The notes: generated from the sequence alone by a model not told the origin. A DNA stretch of 64,000 nt from Actinosynnema sp040640215 (GCF_040640215.1 NZ_JBFABG010000013.1:62001-126000); one strand, 5' to 3'. Shown: positions 53,270-62,509, counted from the first letter of the stretch. Made by a program: numbers and translations.

Positions 53270-56116
53270 ATGACGCACCGGACTTCGCCGCAGGTCTTCT
53301 TGAGCTACACGTGGGCGGACGAACCCGCGGTGGACCTGATCGAGCGGGCGCTGCGCGCGCGGGGGGTGAAGGTGTTTCGCGACAAGGATCTGTCGCTGTT
53401 CGACCCGATCACCGGCCACCTCAAGCGCGAACTGGACGAGTCGGCCGTGCTGCTGGCCTTCTACTCCCGGCGCTACCCGCTGCGCTACGCCTGCCAGTGG
53501 GAGTTGACCAGGGCGTTCCTCGCCGCCCGCCGGCACGGCGATCCACGCGACCGCGTGCTGGTGGCGAACCCGGAGCCCGACGAGAACCACATCGCGCCGG
53601 TGGAGTTGACCGACGCGGTCTACTCGTCGTGGGTCGGGCCGCACAGCGCGGACGCGCTGGCCGACGCCGTCGTCGCCAAGGTGGCCGCCACGAACGGCAT
53701 CGCGTTCGGCGCACCGCCCGCGGAAGGCGACCTGCACGCCCGGCTGGCTCGGCCCCGCAGGTTCGTCGGGCGCTACCGGGAGCTGTGGGACGTGCACAGC
53801 GCCCTGCACGGCGGCCGGCTGTGGGCAGCGCACGAGCCCGCGCCGGATTCGGCGGTGGTGCTCAAGGCCCCGGCGGGCATGGGCAAGACCGTGCTGGCTG
53901 AGCAGTACACGTTCCTGTTCCGCGACGCGTACCCAGGCGGTGTGGAGTGGGTGGACCTGGCCGGTGTGCCGGCGGACCGCGTGCTCGGGCACTTCGCGGC
54001 GGCGGTGGGGCGGGTGGCCGCCACCCGGTTCGGCCTCGACCTCGGCGGGCTGGCACCGGACCAGGCGATCGCCACCCTGGCCGACCGCCTGACCTCGGCC
54101 GGGCAGGAGGTGCTGTGGGTCGTGGACGACGTCCCGGACGGCGTGGGCGCGGCCATCGACCGGCTGGTCCTGCCGTCGCCCAGGGTGCACACCGTGCTCA
54201 CCGCCCAGACCGTGCCGCCGACGGCCGAGGTCCGCGCGGTCGCCGTCGGCGGGCTCACGCCGCAGGAGGTCGAGGAGCTGTTCCGCGCCCAGTGGCCGTC
54301 GCTCGACCGCGTGGAACGCCGCGCGATCGCCGCGCTCACCGAGCGGTGGGGAGGCCACCCGGTCGCCCTGCTGCCCATCGTCCGGGAACTGCGCGAGGCG
54401 CAGGGCACCGGCGCGTTGGACGAGGCGTTGCGCCGGGAACCCGCCGCCGATCCCGCAGTGGACGACCTGGCGCGCGTCGTGCGCGCCCGCAGTGCCCACG
54501 CCCGCGCGGTGCTGGACTTCGCCGCCGTGCTGGGCCCGGCTCCGTTCACCGGTGAACTCCTCGTCGAAGGGGTGTCCGCGCGCCTGGGCGGCGCGGCACC
54601 CATGCTGGTCGCCAAGGCGCTCCAGGAGCTGGAGGAGTTCAGCCTGTTGCACCGCAGCGACCGCGTACCCGGCAGCCGGCAGACGTGGCAGCTGCACGCC
54701 TTGGTCGCGGACGCCGTGCGCCGTGACGCCGACGTCGAGGTGCTCGCCGCCTGCGCACACCGCGCGGCGGTGGTGGTGTCCGCCGCGCTCGCCGGACCCG
54801 CGCTCTCCCTGGACCTCCAGCTGCACGCGCTCCGCGTCGCCGCACACGACCAGGTCCCGGTACCGCTGCGGCTCGCCCTCCTGCGCGAAGCGGCCGTCCG
54901 CTACGAGGAACGCGGCGAGATCTCGGCGGCGTACGACGCGCGGGCTACCGCAGCGCGGTTGTGCGGTACCACCGGGCCGGTCCAGGACCTGGTGGCGGCG
55001 GCACGGCTCGCGGTGGCGGCCGGGGACACCTCCGCCGCGCTCGCCCACGCGACCGAGTTGATCTCCAGGGCACGCGGGGACCGGGACGGCCGCACCGAGT
55101 ACCGGGCGCGGTTCCTGGCCGCCGCCGCCCACGACCTGGCCGGTGACTTCGCCGCGGCGAACCGGGTGTTCCACGACCACCCCGCGGTGGCCGAGCACGG
55201 GTCGGACCCGGTATGGCTGCCCGCCGAGGAACGCGTGCGGGTCGGGTTGGCCCGGGTCGCGGCCCTGCGACTGCGCGGCGACTACCGCGCCGCTCTGGCC
55301 ACTCTGGACGGGCTGCTGCCTGGCGTGCTGCACGCCCAACCGGTGTCCGACCACCGCGGCGCACGCCCCGTCGCGCTGCTGGAGCAGGCCCGGTTGCGGC
55401 TGCTCACCGGCAAGGTCGTGCAAGCGCGTCAGGACACCACCGGGTTGATCGAGGTCTTCGCGGCGGCGGGTGTGCCGCGCCACCACCTGAGCAGGCAGGC
55501 GGTCGCGGTGCTCGCCGAGGCCGAGCTGACCCTGGCGTGGTCGGAGATGCGCGCCCGCCCGGTGGAGTGGGGCCAGGCGGTCAAGCAGGTGCGCCGCGCG
55601 CTGGACGAGTCCACCGAGTGGCTCGGCCGCGACCACCCGCTCACCCTCGAACTCCTCGTCCTGCGCGGCCAGACCCTCCACAACAACTCTCGGCACGGCG
55701 AAGCCCTGACCGAGCTCGCCGACGCGGAGGAGCGGATCGCCAGCCGACTCGGTGCCGACCACCCGTTGCGGCTCAAGGCCCGGCAGTGGACCGGGTTGTC
55801 GACGATGGGCCTGGAGGACTGGAGCGGGGCGGCGGTGATCTTCGACGAGCTGCTGCCGCGCCAGACCGCCGTGCTGGGCCGGGGACACCCCGAGAGCCAG
55901 CTGACCCGATTCCAGCTCGGCATCTGCCTGGCGAAGGGCAACGAGCTCGACCGCGCCCGGCCGCTGATCGCGGAGTCCCGGCAGGTGCTGGTCGAGCAGC
56001 ACGGCCCGTGGCAGCAGTGGGCGAGCATGGCGCGCACCGGGAACCTGTTAATCAAGATGCCGAAGCCGGTGTGGAAGTTCTTCAACTCCCTCGACGACGT
56101 GACGCGCAAGCGGTAG
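53270..56116 (+). CDS. TIR-domain STAND ATPase with TPR repeats (NLR-like, candidate immune effector)
   Basis: 948 aa from the ATG at 53270. Residues about 8-140 are a TIR domain (QVFLSYTWADE, then S-x2-Y-x5-C-x2-E at S66/Y69/C75/E78); E78 is at the position of the catalytic NADase glutamate. P-loop K206 in APAGMGKT, Walker B VLWVVDDVPDG and NB-ARC-type helical parts extend to about 460 (LAAVLGPAPF, ELEEFSLLHR). The C-terminal half is TPR-like helical repeats. In known bacterial TIR-STAND proteins, ligand binding to the C-terminal sensor drives oligomerisation and NAD+ cleavage. Whether this one is anti-phage is inference. The pseudokinase gene follows 110 bases later, same strand. Confidence 0.88.
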   Translation: MTHRTSPQVFLSYTWADEPAVDLIERALRARGVKVFRDKDLSLFDPITGHLKRELDESAVLLAFYSRRYPLRYACQWELTRAFLAARRHGDPRDRVLVANPEPDENHIAPVELTDAVYSSWVGPHSADALADAVVAKVAATNGIAFGAPPAEGDLHARLARPRRFVGRYRELWDVHSALHGGRLWAAHEPAPDSAVVLKAPAGMGKTVLAEQYTFLFRDAYPGGVEWVDLAGVPADRVLGHFAAAVGRVAATRFGLDLGGLAPDQAIATLADRLTSAGQEVLWVVDDVPDGVGAAIDRLVLPSPRVHTVLTAQTVPPTAEVRAVAVGGLTPQEVEELFRAQWPSLDRVERRAIAALTERWGGHPVALLPIVRELREAQGTGALDEALRREPAADPAVDDLARVVRARSAHARAVLDFAAVLGPAPFTGELLVEGVSARLGGAAPMLVAKALQELEEFSLLHRSDRVPGSRQTWQLHALVADAVRRDADVEVLAACAHRAAVVVSAALAGPALSLDLQLHALRVAAHDQVPVPLRLALLREAAVRYEERGEISAAYDARATAARLCGTTGPVQDLVAAARLAVAAGDTSAALAHATELISRARGDRDGRTEYRARFLAAAAHDLAGDFAAANRVFHDHPAVAEHGSDPVWLPAEERVRVGLARVAALRLRGDYRAALATLDGLLPGVLHAQPVSDHRGARPVALLEQARLRLLTGKVVQARQDTTGLIEVFAAAGVPRHHLSRQAVAVLAEAELTLAWSEMRARPVEWGQAVKQVRRALDESTEWLGRDHPLTLELLVLRGQTLHNNSRHGEALTELADAEERIASRLGADHPLRLKARQWTGLSTMGLEDWSGAAVIFDELLPRQTAVLGRGHPESQLTRFQLGICLAKGNELDRARPLIAESRQVLVEQHGPWQQWASMARTGNLLIKMPKPVWKFFNSLDDVTRKR

Positions 56117-56226
56117 CTCCGACCGTCGTCGTTCTGTCGTGCCGGTGACCTTCTCGGCGGACCACCGGCACAGGTGTGCTCGTCGCGCACCGGCCGAGCC
56201 GGTGCGGAGAGGAGACACGACCGCTG

Positions 56227-57816
56227 ATGAACCAGAACTTCGGCAACCGGTACGCGCTGGGCCCGCCGCTCGCCGGGTCGGCGCTGGGCGAGGTCCGCTC
56301 CGGGCACCTGGTGGAGGCCGGGTCGGACCGGCCGGCATCGCCGGTGTCCATCACGCTGGTGGACCGCCGGCTGGCCACCACCCCGGGGGTGGACGCCCAG
56401 ATCCGCGAGCAACTGGCGCAGGTGGTGGGAGCGGAGAACGCCCGGCTGGCGGTGGTGCGCGAGGTGGTGCGCGACGGCGACCGGCTCGGGCTGGTGACCG
56501 ACCCGTTGCCACCGGCCACCCTGCGCGACCTGCTGGACGTGGAGGTCCGGGTGCTGCCGGCGCAGGTCGCGTCGCTGGGTGCCGACATCGCCTCGGTGCT
56601 GGCGGACCTGCACGGCGCGTACGCGCTGCACTTGGCGGTGTGCCCGGAGAACGTGCGGCTCGACGGCTCGGCGGTGCTGCTCACCGGGTACGGCGTTGAA
56701 GCCGCCCGGGTGACGTTGCGGCGGACCGCTCGCGACGAGATCACGACCGCGGTGCCGCAGTACGCCGCCCCGGAGATCGCCGGTGACCGGGCGATCGGTG
56801 CCGGAGCCGACGTGTACTCGCTGGGTGCGCTGCTCTACGAGGCGTGCTGCGGCCGGCCGCCGTTCACCGGCTCGCTGACCGAGGTGCTGCGGCAGCACGA
56901 GTCGATGGTGCCCGGCGTCGTGCCGGGGATGCCGCGGGAGTTGGCCGACCTGATCGGCCGGATGCTCGCCAAGGACCCGTTGCACCGGCCCTCCGCCGCC
57001 GAGGTCACCCGGCAGTGCGGCGAGCTGGCGCTGATCCTCGGCGGGCTGGCCCTCGTCGACGGCGTGCCCGCACCGCCCCGACCCGTTCCTCTCCCGTCCA
57101 CCGGAAGGTTCGCGATCGTGCCCAAGCGGAAGAAGACCAGGGTCCTGCTCGGTGCAGGCCTGGTGGCGATGGTCGGTGCGGGGGTGCTGCTCTTCTCCGG
57201 GGACGGCCAGCCGGAGGCGCAGCCACCTTCGCCGCCGGTACCCACGACCGTCGCCACCACCACGACCACCACGACCACGACCACCACGCAATCGATCTCG
57301 TCGACGACTTCTGGCACCACCACGTCCGCGCCGCCGACGGCGACCGGCCCGGTGCCCGTCCAGTTGGACTCGCTCAAGCCCGTGGCGGGCGAGTGGTACG
57401 GCAGCCAGCATATGGAGGGGGTCAGCGTGAACGGCACCGTCTTCCCCCACAGCCTCACCTCCGTGCTGGGCGACTGCGGCGGGGAGAAGGGGTCCGTCGA
57501 GTACAACCTCCTGCGCGGCTACCTGTCCCTGGAGGGCACCCTCGGCCTGTCCGACGACGCGCGCGTGAAGGAGACCGCGGTGCGGGTCGAGGTGATCGTC
57601 GACGACCGTCCGCTGTTCACCGACACCGTTCGGTTCGCCCACCCGGTACCGGTGAAGGTCGACCTGTCCGGCGCACTGCGGCTGACCGTCCAGTGGCAGC
57701 TCGATGCGCCGGTCAAGCCGTGCCAGGCAGCAGAACTGGTGTTCGGCGACCCCCGCCTGACCGGCGTACCCGGCCGGATGCCGACCTCCGGTGCACCGGT
57801 GCCCACCACGAGGTAG
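56227..57816 (+). CDS. Membrane pseudokinase with extracytoplasmic NPCBM-like domain
   Basis: 529 aa. Residues 1-280 follow the Pkn2-type Ser/Thr kinase fold, ending in GADVYSLGALLYEACCGRPPFTG and MLAKDPLHRPSAAEV, and the APE motif (181-183) is intact. The catalytic residues are gone: HRDLKPEN is H135-L-A-V-C-P-E-N142, DFG is G154-Y-G156, and the VAIK lysine and glycine loop are missing. A transmembrane helix spans about 305-325, then a Thr-rich mucin-like linker (about 340-375) and a beta domain resembling NPCBM/NEW2 (about 378-505). It likely senses an extracellular ligand and signals by binding. It sits behind a TIR-STAND gene. Confidence 0.85.
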   Translation: MNQNFGNRYALGPPLAGSALGEVRSGHLVEAGSDRPASPVSITLVDRRLATTPGVDAQIREQLAQVVGAENARLAVVREVVRDGDRLGLVTDPLPPATLRDLLDVEVRVLPAQVASLGADIASVLADLHGAYALHLAVCPENVRLDGSAVLLTGYGVEAARVTLRRTARDEITTAVPQYAAPEIAGDRAIGAGADVYSLGALLYEACCGRPPFTGSLTEVLRQHESMVPGVVPGMPRELADLIGRMLAKDPLHRPSAAEVTRQCGELALILGGLALVDGVPAPPRPVPLPSTGRFAIVPKRKKTRVLLGAGLVAMVGAGVLLFSGDGQPEAQPPSPPVPTTVATTTTTTTTTTTQSISSTTSGTTTSAPPTATGPVPVQLDSLKPVAGEWYGSQHMEGVSVNGTVFPHSLTSVLGDCGGEKGSVEYNLLRGYLSLEGTLGLSDDARVKETAVRVEVIVDDRPLFTDTVRFAHPVPVKVDLSGALRLTVQWQLDAPVKPCQAAELVFGDPRLTGVPGRMPTSGAPVPTTR

Positions 57817-57822
57817 CCGGGC

Positions 57823-58788
57823 TCAGGCGGACGGCTCCCACCCGATGCCGTACGACCGGGCGGGACGCAGGTCCTCGAACTCCACCCGCACCTCGCCGGC
57901 GCTGTCCGGGTACAGCGGTCGGCGGACGGGCGTGGGGTCGTCCGCCTGCATGGAGAGCTCGCCCTCGATGCGCCAGATGCGCCGGGGCGGCACGCCCCGG
58001 AGGAAGCCCACGCTGAGCACGAACCGCTCGCAGGCGAACTCCGGCGTGCAGCAGTAGAGGGGGGCGATGGTGGGCACCCGGACGCGAAAGAAGAAGGAGT
58101 GCTCGTCCCCGCGCCCGAGCGGCTCGGGCGGGCGCAGGGTGAACGCGACGCGGTGCGCTGACACCGCCCTAGGGTCGACCACCTCGCCGCCCTCGATCTC
58201 GTCGATACCCAGAGTGCGCAGGTCCACCGGACCGCCCGGTGCGGTCGCCGGGATCACCGAGACGGCGTGCTCGATCCCGGTCAGGCCGGACACGTGGCTC
58301 ACCACCCGCCGCGTCTCGAACACCTCGACCCCGGGACCGCGCAGCAGCACGCGGACCTTCAACTCCCGGGTGTGCCAGGGGGTACCGTCCGCAGTGCCGG
58401 CCGGTGGCGGTATTCCCGGCGCGAGGGCGAGCTCCGCGACCAGGCAGACGACGTCGTCCGCGCGCCGCTGCATCGTGCGGGTGTCCCGGTCCACGACCTC
58501 GCCCAACCGCGCGAGCCGGGCCGTGTAGGAGAGGTTGGCCGGGTTGTCGAAGCCGAGCACCGCGCGCGCGATCGCCCGCTGGCCCTCGGGAATCCGGTCG
58601 ACCAGCTCGCCCAGCGCGGTGACGATCCGCTGCCGGACGACGCCCGCCGACGCGCCGTCCGGCACCCCGCAGACCCGGCGCAGCGCCGCCCCGGCGGACC
58701 GGGGCACGGAGGTCTCCTGGACACCGAGGCCCCGACGCAGGACCTTCAGGTCCGCGATGAGCTCGTCCATCCGGTCGTCAGCGCGCAC
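57823..58788 (-). CDS. Uncharacterised protein, paralogue A of an unnamed family (helical N-domain, beta C-domain)
   Basis: 321 aa from the GTG at 58788 (an ATG at 58770 is also possible). Residues about 8-115 are helical with LKVLRRGLGVQ, RRVCGV and DRDTRTMQRRADDV; the C-terminal half is beta-rich with FETRRVVSHVSGLTG, a CCTPEFACERF motif and the final SYGIGW. The same features in order occur in paralogue B at 61357-62289 (LKLLRRGRGVL, FETRRVVACDDG, VCTPHGRCDRF, SYGLRW). No known domain is recognised. Convergent with the pseudokinase gene, whose stop is 7 bases away, and divergent from the XRE-STAND gene. Likely partner of the local signalling genes, but no function can be stated. Confidence 0.7.
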   Translation of the reverse strand: MRADDRMDELIADLKVLRRGLGVQETSVPRSAGAALRRVCGVPDGASAGVVRQRIVTALGELVDRIPEGQRAIARAVLGFDNPANLSYTARLARLGEVVDRDTRTMQRRADDVVCLVAELALAPGIPPPAGTADGTPWHTRELKVRVLLRGPGVEVFETRRVVSHVSGLTGIEHAVSVIPATAPGGPVDLRTLGIDEIEGGEVVDPRAVSAHRVAFTLRPPEPLGRGDEHSFFFRVRVPTIAPLYCCTPEFACERFVLSVGFLRGVPPRRIWRIEGELSMQADDPTPVRRPLYPDSAGEVRVEFEDLRPARSYGIGWEPSA

Positions 58789-59002
58789 AACACCACCCCG
58801 TCTCCGCCCTCGCAGCTTACCCACGTGAGCTGCGCCGACGGCTTCACCGGGCGGATACCGCAGAAGTGCGGCAAACGGTGTGACGAAACGTTTCCGAACA
58901 CCCGAAACAGTGTGAAACCCCATGATCTTGTGGCGCACCGAATGGTCCGAGCACGATGGTGGCACCGACTTTCACCGACCGATTGTCGAAAGGAGAAATG
59001 CG

Positions 59003-59056
59003 GTGCACACTCATTACGCCATGATCGTGCTCTTGTTGATCAGCCTGCTTGTGTGA
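59003..59056 (+). CDS. Putative 17-aa hydrophobic peptide
   Basis: GTG at 59003 with AAAGGAG six bases upstream; reads V-H-T-H-Y-A-M-I-V-L-L-L-I-S-L-L-V then TGA. Ten of its residues are I/L/V, so it would insert in a membrane. A hairpin begins 18 bases after the stop, making a compact transcription unit. An ATG at 58998 in another frame gives only 8 codons. Candidates are a leader peptide regulating the XRE-STAND gene, or a type I toxin-like peptide; nothing decides. No database family known to me. Confidence 0.35.
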   Translation: MHTHYAMIVLLLISLLV

Positions 59057-59074
59057 CGCTCCGCCCGCCCCGTG

Positions 59075-59110
59075 CCCGCCCGTGCCCGCCTCGCAGCGGA
59101 CACGGGCGGG
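59075..59110 (+). terminator. Hairpin between the 17-aa peptide and the XRE-STAND gene
   Basis: 10-bp stem CCCGCCCGTG / CACGGGCGGG, 16-base loop, followed by GGTCTTTCT, the nearest thing to a U-tract in this window. It could terminate the mini-gene or attenuate transcription into the XRE-STAND gene. Confidence 0.55.
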
Positions 59111-59147
59111 GGTCTTTCTGCCCCGCTCGTCGAGAAACCCGGGAGCC

Positions 59148-61343
59148 ATGACCGAATTCGGAACCGAGCTGCGCCGCCGCAGGGTGGCCGCGAACCTGTC
59201 GCAGGACGCACTGGGGGCGAAGGTGTACCTGACCAAGGGGTACATCAGTCGGATCGAGAACAGTCGCGTGAACGTGCAGCGCGACCTGGCCACGCGGTTC
59301 GACGCGGCCTTGCGGGCCGACGGTGAACTGCTCGCGCTGCTGCCGGACGGGAACACGGCCGTGGCACCGGACACGACCGGTCCGCGCGGTCTGCCCGGAC
59401 CTCCGCAGCACTTCGTGGGCCGTGGTCACGAACTGGCGACGTTGACGTCGATGCTGCTCGGCGAGGGGGAAGTACGGGTATGCGTGCTGCACGGCACCGC
59501 GGGCGTCGGCAAGACGGCCACCGCGCTCACCGCCGCACGGCGAGCCGAGGGCGACTTCCCCGACGGCGCGCTGTTCTTCGACCTGGGCGGGCACACGCCC
59601 GGTGTCGTCCCGGCCTCTTCGGCCGACGTCCTGCACACCATGCTCACGCTGCTGGGCTGCGACCGCGTCCCGGCCGACCTCGACGGCCGCGCGAACGTGC
59701 TGCGCGACCGCCTGCGCGGGCGGCGGGTCCTGCTGGTGTTCGACAACGTCGCAGACGCGGCCCAGGTCCGCCCGTTGCTGCCCGCCGAGGAGGCGTGCCG
59801 CGTGCTGATCACCAGTCGGCGCAAGCTCTCAGCCTTGGACGATGCGTGGCACGTGCGGATCGGGGCGTTGGGCACCGATGACGCCGTGGGCCTGTTCCGC
59901 GCGCTGGTCGGTGATGTCGCACCGGACTCGGCGGAGGCCGTGCACATCGTCGCGCTGTGCGACAAGCTGCCGCTGGCCGTGCGGATCGCCGCCGTGCGGT
60001 ACGCCGACGGCGGCTGGAGCGCGGCCCGGTTCCGCCGGCGACTGGCCGACGAGCGCACCCGCCTGGCCAGCCTGGACGATGGCGAGCGCGGGGTGGCGGC
60101 GGCGCTGGCGATGTCTTGCGCCGAGCTGCCCGCCGACCAGCGGCGGATGTTCGGGCTGCTGGCCTGCCACCCCGGCGCGGTGATCGAGGCGGACGCCGTG
60201 GAAGCCATGTGCGCCTTACCGCTCGGCGAGGCCGACCGCCTGCTCGACCGGCTGCACGAGGCGAACCTGGTGACGCTGGGCGAGCACGGGTACGGGATGC
60301 ACGACCTGGTCCGCCTGTACGCGGTGAACCACGTCCGGCCCGAAATCGACCGTGCCGCACGGGCTTCGGCCGTGGCCCGCCTCGTGGACCACGCGGTGGA
60401 CCGGGTCGCCGCAGCCGACCTGCTGATGAATCCAGGGCGCTACCAGCCGGTCGAACCGGTGCACGCCCACCCACTGCACGATCGCGTCGCCGCACTGGGC
60501 TGGTTGCGGGCGCACTGGCCGACCCTCGTCCGGCTCGTCGAGCTGGCGGGTCGGCACGAGCTGCACCGCCAGTGCTGGCAACTGGCCCACCTGCTGCGCG
60601 GGATCTTCTTCCACGACCGGCTGATCGAGCCGTGGCTGACCACCCACGGACACGGCTTGGTGGCGGCCCGCGCACAAGAGGACCTGTCCGCGGTCGGCAT
60701 GATGCTCAACGGGCTGGGGATGGCGCACATCAAGGCGGGCGCGATCGACGCGGCGCTGGACAGCCATCGGCGCGCGTACGAGGCGTTCAGCGACGCTGGG
60801 GACGAGTACGGCGTGGTCGACGCGTTGTCCAGCACGGCGTGGGCACGGATCTACCTCGGGGAGACCGAAACCGCCGTCGAGGAGTTGGCCGAGGTGCTGG
60901 CCGCCTACCGGCGCACCGGCCGCCAGCGCAACAGCATGATCGCGCTGCGCGGCCTCGCCCTCGCGCTGACCGACTTGGGCCGCATCGACGAAGCCGCCGA
61001 GCACGCCACGCAGGCGTTGGAGCTCGCCCAGCAGGACGACGCGGACGTCGAGGGTGTCGTCTTGGCGGTGAACTGCCTGGCCTGGATCGACTACCATGCC
61101 GCCCGCCCGGCGGAGGCGGACCGGCGGTACGCCGAGGCCGCCGACCTGGCGGACCTGGCGGGCCACATCGACGAACAGGCCCGCGCGGTCACCGGTCGCG
61201 GCAACGTCGCGGCGCGGCGCGGCGACGTTGCCGCAGCCCGTGCGCACTGGTCGACCGCGGACGCGTTAAGCGCGGAGCTGAACCCGGCCGTGCTGGGCGA
61301 GGCCGCAGCCCGCGTCGACCTGGCGAACCGGGGGAAGGGCTGA
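59148..61343 (+). CDS. XRE-family HTH / NB-ARC STAND regulator with TPR repeats
   Basis: 731 aa from the ATG at 59148; GGGAG is only 2 bases before it, unusually close. XRE helix-turn-helix at residues about 5-60 (LRRRRVAANLSQDALGAKVYLTKGYISRIENSR), NB-ARC at about 88-400 (QHFVGRGHELATL, P-loop K122 in GTAGVGKT, RVLLVFDNVADA, VLITSRR, KLPLAVRIAA, HDLVRLYA), then TPR repeats. This is the common actinobacterial XRE-STAND activator architecture. Flanked by two paralogous convergent/divergent proteins; a direct role with them is inference. Confidence 0.92.
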   Translation: MTEFGTELRRRRVAANLSQDALGAKVYLTKGYISRIENSRVNVQRDLATRFDAALRADGELLALLPDGNTAVAPDTTGPRGLPGPPQHFVGRGHELATLTSMLLGEGEVRVCVLHGTAGVGKTATALTAARRAEGDFPDGALFFDLGGHTPGVVPASSADVLHTMLTLLGCDRVPADLDGRANVLRDRLRGRRVLLVFDNVADAAQVRPLLPAEEACRVLITSRRKLSALDDAWHVRIGALGTDDAVGLFRALVGDVAPDSAEAVHIVALCDKLPLAVRIAAVRYADGGWSAARFRRRLADERTRLASLDDGERGVAAALAMSCAELPADQRRMFGLLACHPGAVIEADAVEAMCALPLGEADRLLDRLHEANLVTLGEHGYGMHDLVRLYAVNHVRPEIDRAARASAVARLVDHAVDRVAAADLLMNPGRYQPVEPVHAHPLHDRVAALGWLRAHWPTLVRLVELAGRHELHRQCWQLAHLLRGIFFHDRLIEPWLTTHGHGLVAARAQEDLSAVGMMLNGLGMAHIKAGAIDAALDSHRRAYEAFSDAGDEYGVVDALSSTAWARIYLGETETAVEELAEVLAAYRRTGRQRNSMIALRGLALALTDLGRIDEAAEHATQALELAQQDDADVEGVVLAVNCLAWIDYHAARPAEADRRYAEAADLADLAGHIDEQARAVTGRGNVAARRGDVAAARAHWSTADALSAELNPAVLGEAAARVDLANRGKG

Positions 61344-61356
61344 CGGCTCGGCCCGC

Positions 61357-62289
61357 TCACCGCCAGCGCAACCCGTAGGACAGGTGGGCGACCAGGTCGG
61401 TGAACGTCACCGCGAACTCCCGCGACCGGCCCACGGGGAGAGCGCGGCGCGGCACGAGGTCGTCCTCCACCTCGAAGGCGGGGACACCGTCCAGCACGAG
61501 GACCTGCTGTGGCGGCACGGCGAACACCACCCGCAGAGAGAACCGGTCGCACCGCCCGTGCGGGGTACACACGTAGTGCCGGCACGGTGGTCCGCCGGGC
61601 ACGATCCGCAACCCGATTTCCTGCTCCTGGCCGGCGCTCAACGGCTCGGCGAACCGCACCGTGGTGGCGATCCGGGCGGACGCCTCGCGCGAGCGGCGCA
61701 CCAGCACCCCGCCATGGATGACCTCGACTTGCACGCCCTCGACGTCGGTCGTCCCGCTGCGGGAGGGGGTGAGCGACCACCCCAGGTCGAGTTCCTCCAC
61801 GCCGTCGTCGCACGCGACGACCCTGCGCGTCTCGAACACCTCAGCGCCGGCCACGGACACCGTGGTCCGCAGGTCGCTGGTGTACCAGAGCAGGGCCGGT
61901 CTGCCCGCGCGCCGGGCCGCGACCAGCTGCGCCGCGCTCAGCAGGCTCTCGTCGACCCGCCGGCGCACGGTCCGGACCTCGCGGTCCAGCCGGGCACCGG
62001 CCCACTCCAGCCGCTGGAGGTAAAACGGCAACCGGACCTCGTCGGTGAGGGCGAAGGCCGCGGTGAAGCAGATCCGCAGGTCTTCCGGCAGCCCGGCGGC
62101 CAGGTCCGACAATGTCGCGGACAGCTTGGCCCGCGCCGTCGCGTCGTCGTCCTCGACGCCGATCCCGCACAGCACCCGGACCGAGTGGCCGAGGCCGCGC
62201 TTCAACTCGGGGGCGAGCACACCGCGTCCTCGACGCAGGAGCTTGAGCTCGGCGACCAGGAGCCTCGTCTCGGGGTGGGGACCGGGCAT
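61357..62289 (-). CDS. Uncharacterised protein, paralogue B of an unnamed family
   Basis: 310 aa. The ATG at 62289 is taken since AGAGGAAGG lies six bases upstream; the ATG at 62295 directly abuts that site. Helical N-terminal half (LVAELKLLRRGRGV, VRTVRRRVDESLLSAAQLV) and beta C-terminal half with FETRRVVACDDG, YVCTPHGRCDRF and the terminal SYGLRW. Same motifs in same order as the gene at 57823-58788, at roughly one quarter identity, so an old duplication. Convergent with the XRE-STAND gene (13 bases between stops). Function unknown. Confidence 0.7.
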   Translation of the reverse strand: MPGPHPETRLLVAELKLLRRGRGVLAPELKRGLGHSVRVLCGIGVEDDDATARAKLSATLSDLAAGLPEDLRICFTAAFALTDEVRLPFYLQRLEWAGARLDREVRTVRRRVDESLLSAAQLVAARRAGRPALLWYTSDLRTTVSVAGAEVFETRRVVACDDGVEELDLGWSLTPSRSGTTDVEGVQVEVIHGGVLVRRSREASARIATTVRFAEPLSAGQEQEIGLRIVPGGPPCRHYVCTPHGRCDRFSLRVVFAVPPQQVLVLDGVPAFEVEDDLVPRRALPVGRSREFAVTFTDLVAHLSYGLRWR

Positions 62290-62509
62290 CGGCATCCTTC
62301 CTCTTGGCGTGACTCCGATTCAATCGCGCCGGCGATCGGTACCGGTGGTCGCGGCCGGGGTTGACCGGAAGGTGTCCAGCGGTTGTCATCCCGCGCGGTG
62401 CACCGGTATCGGCACCGGTGGGACACCGGAAAACCCCTTCCCGCCGGTGGAAGCGCTGCACGATAGAGCTCTCGGAACTGACACCGCACACGCTGACCGG
62501 GAGTCGATC

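Larger units (their letters stand above)
58789..59147. other. Intergenic region holding a mini-gene and a hairpin
   Basis: 359 bases between divergent genes. It contains a 17-codon plus-strand ORF with an excellent RBS and a strong hairpin, described separately. Upstream, TGTGACGAAAC (about 58889) and TGTGAAACC (about 58931) look like a loosely repeated element. Confidence 0.4.

Noticed and set aside
57241..57350. ACC/ACG-rich tract as a repeat or recombination site
   Set aside because: It is simply the codons of the Thr-rich linker of the pseudokinase.
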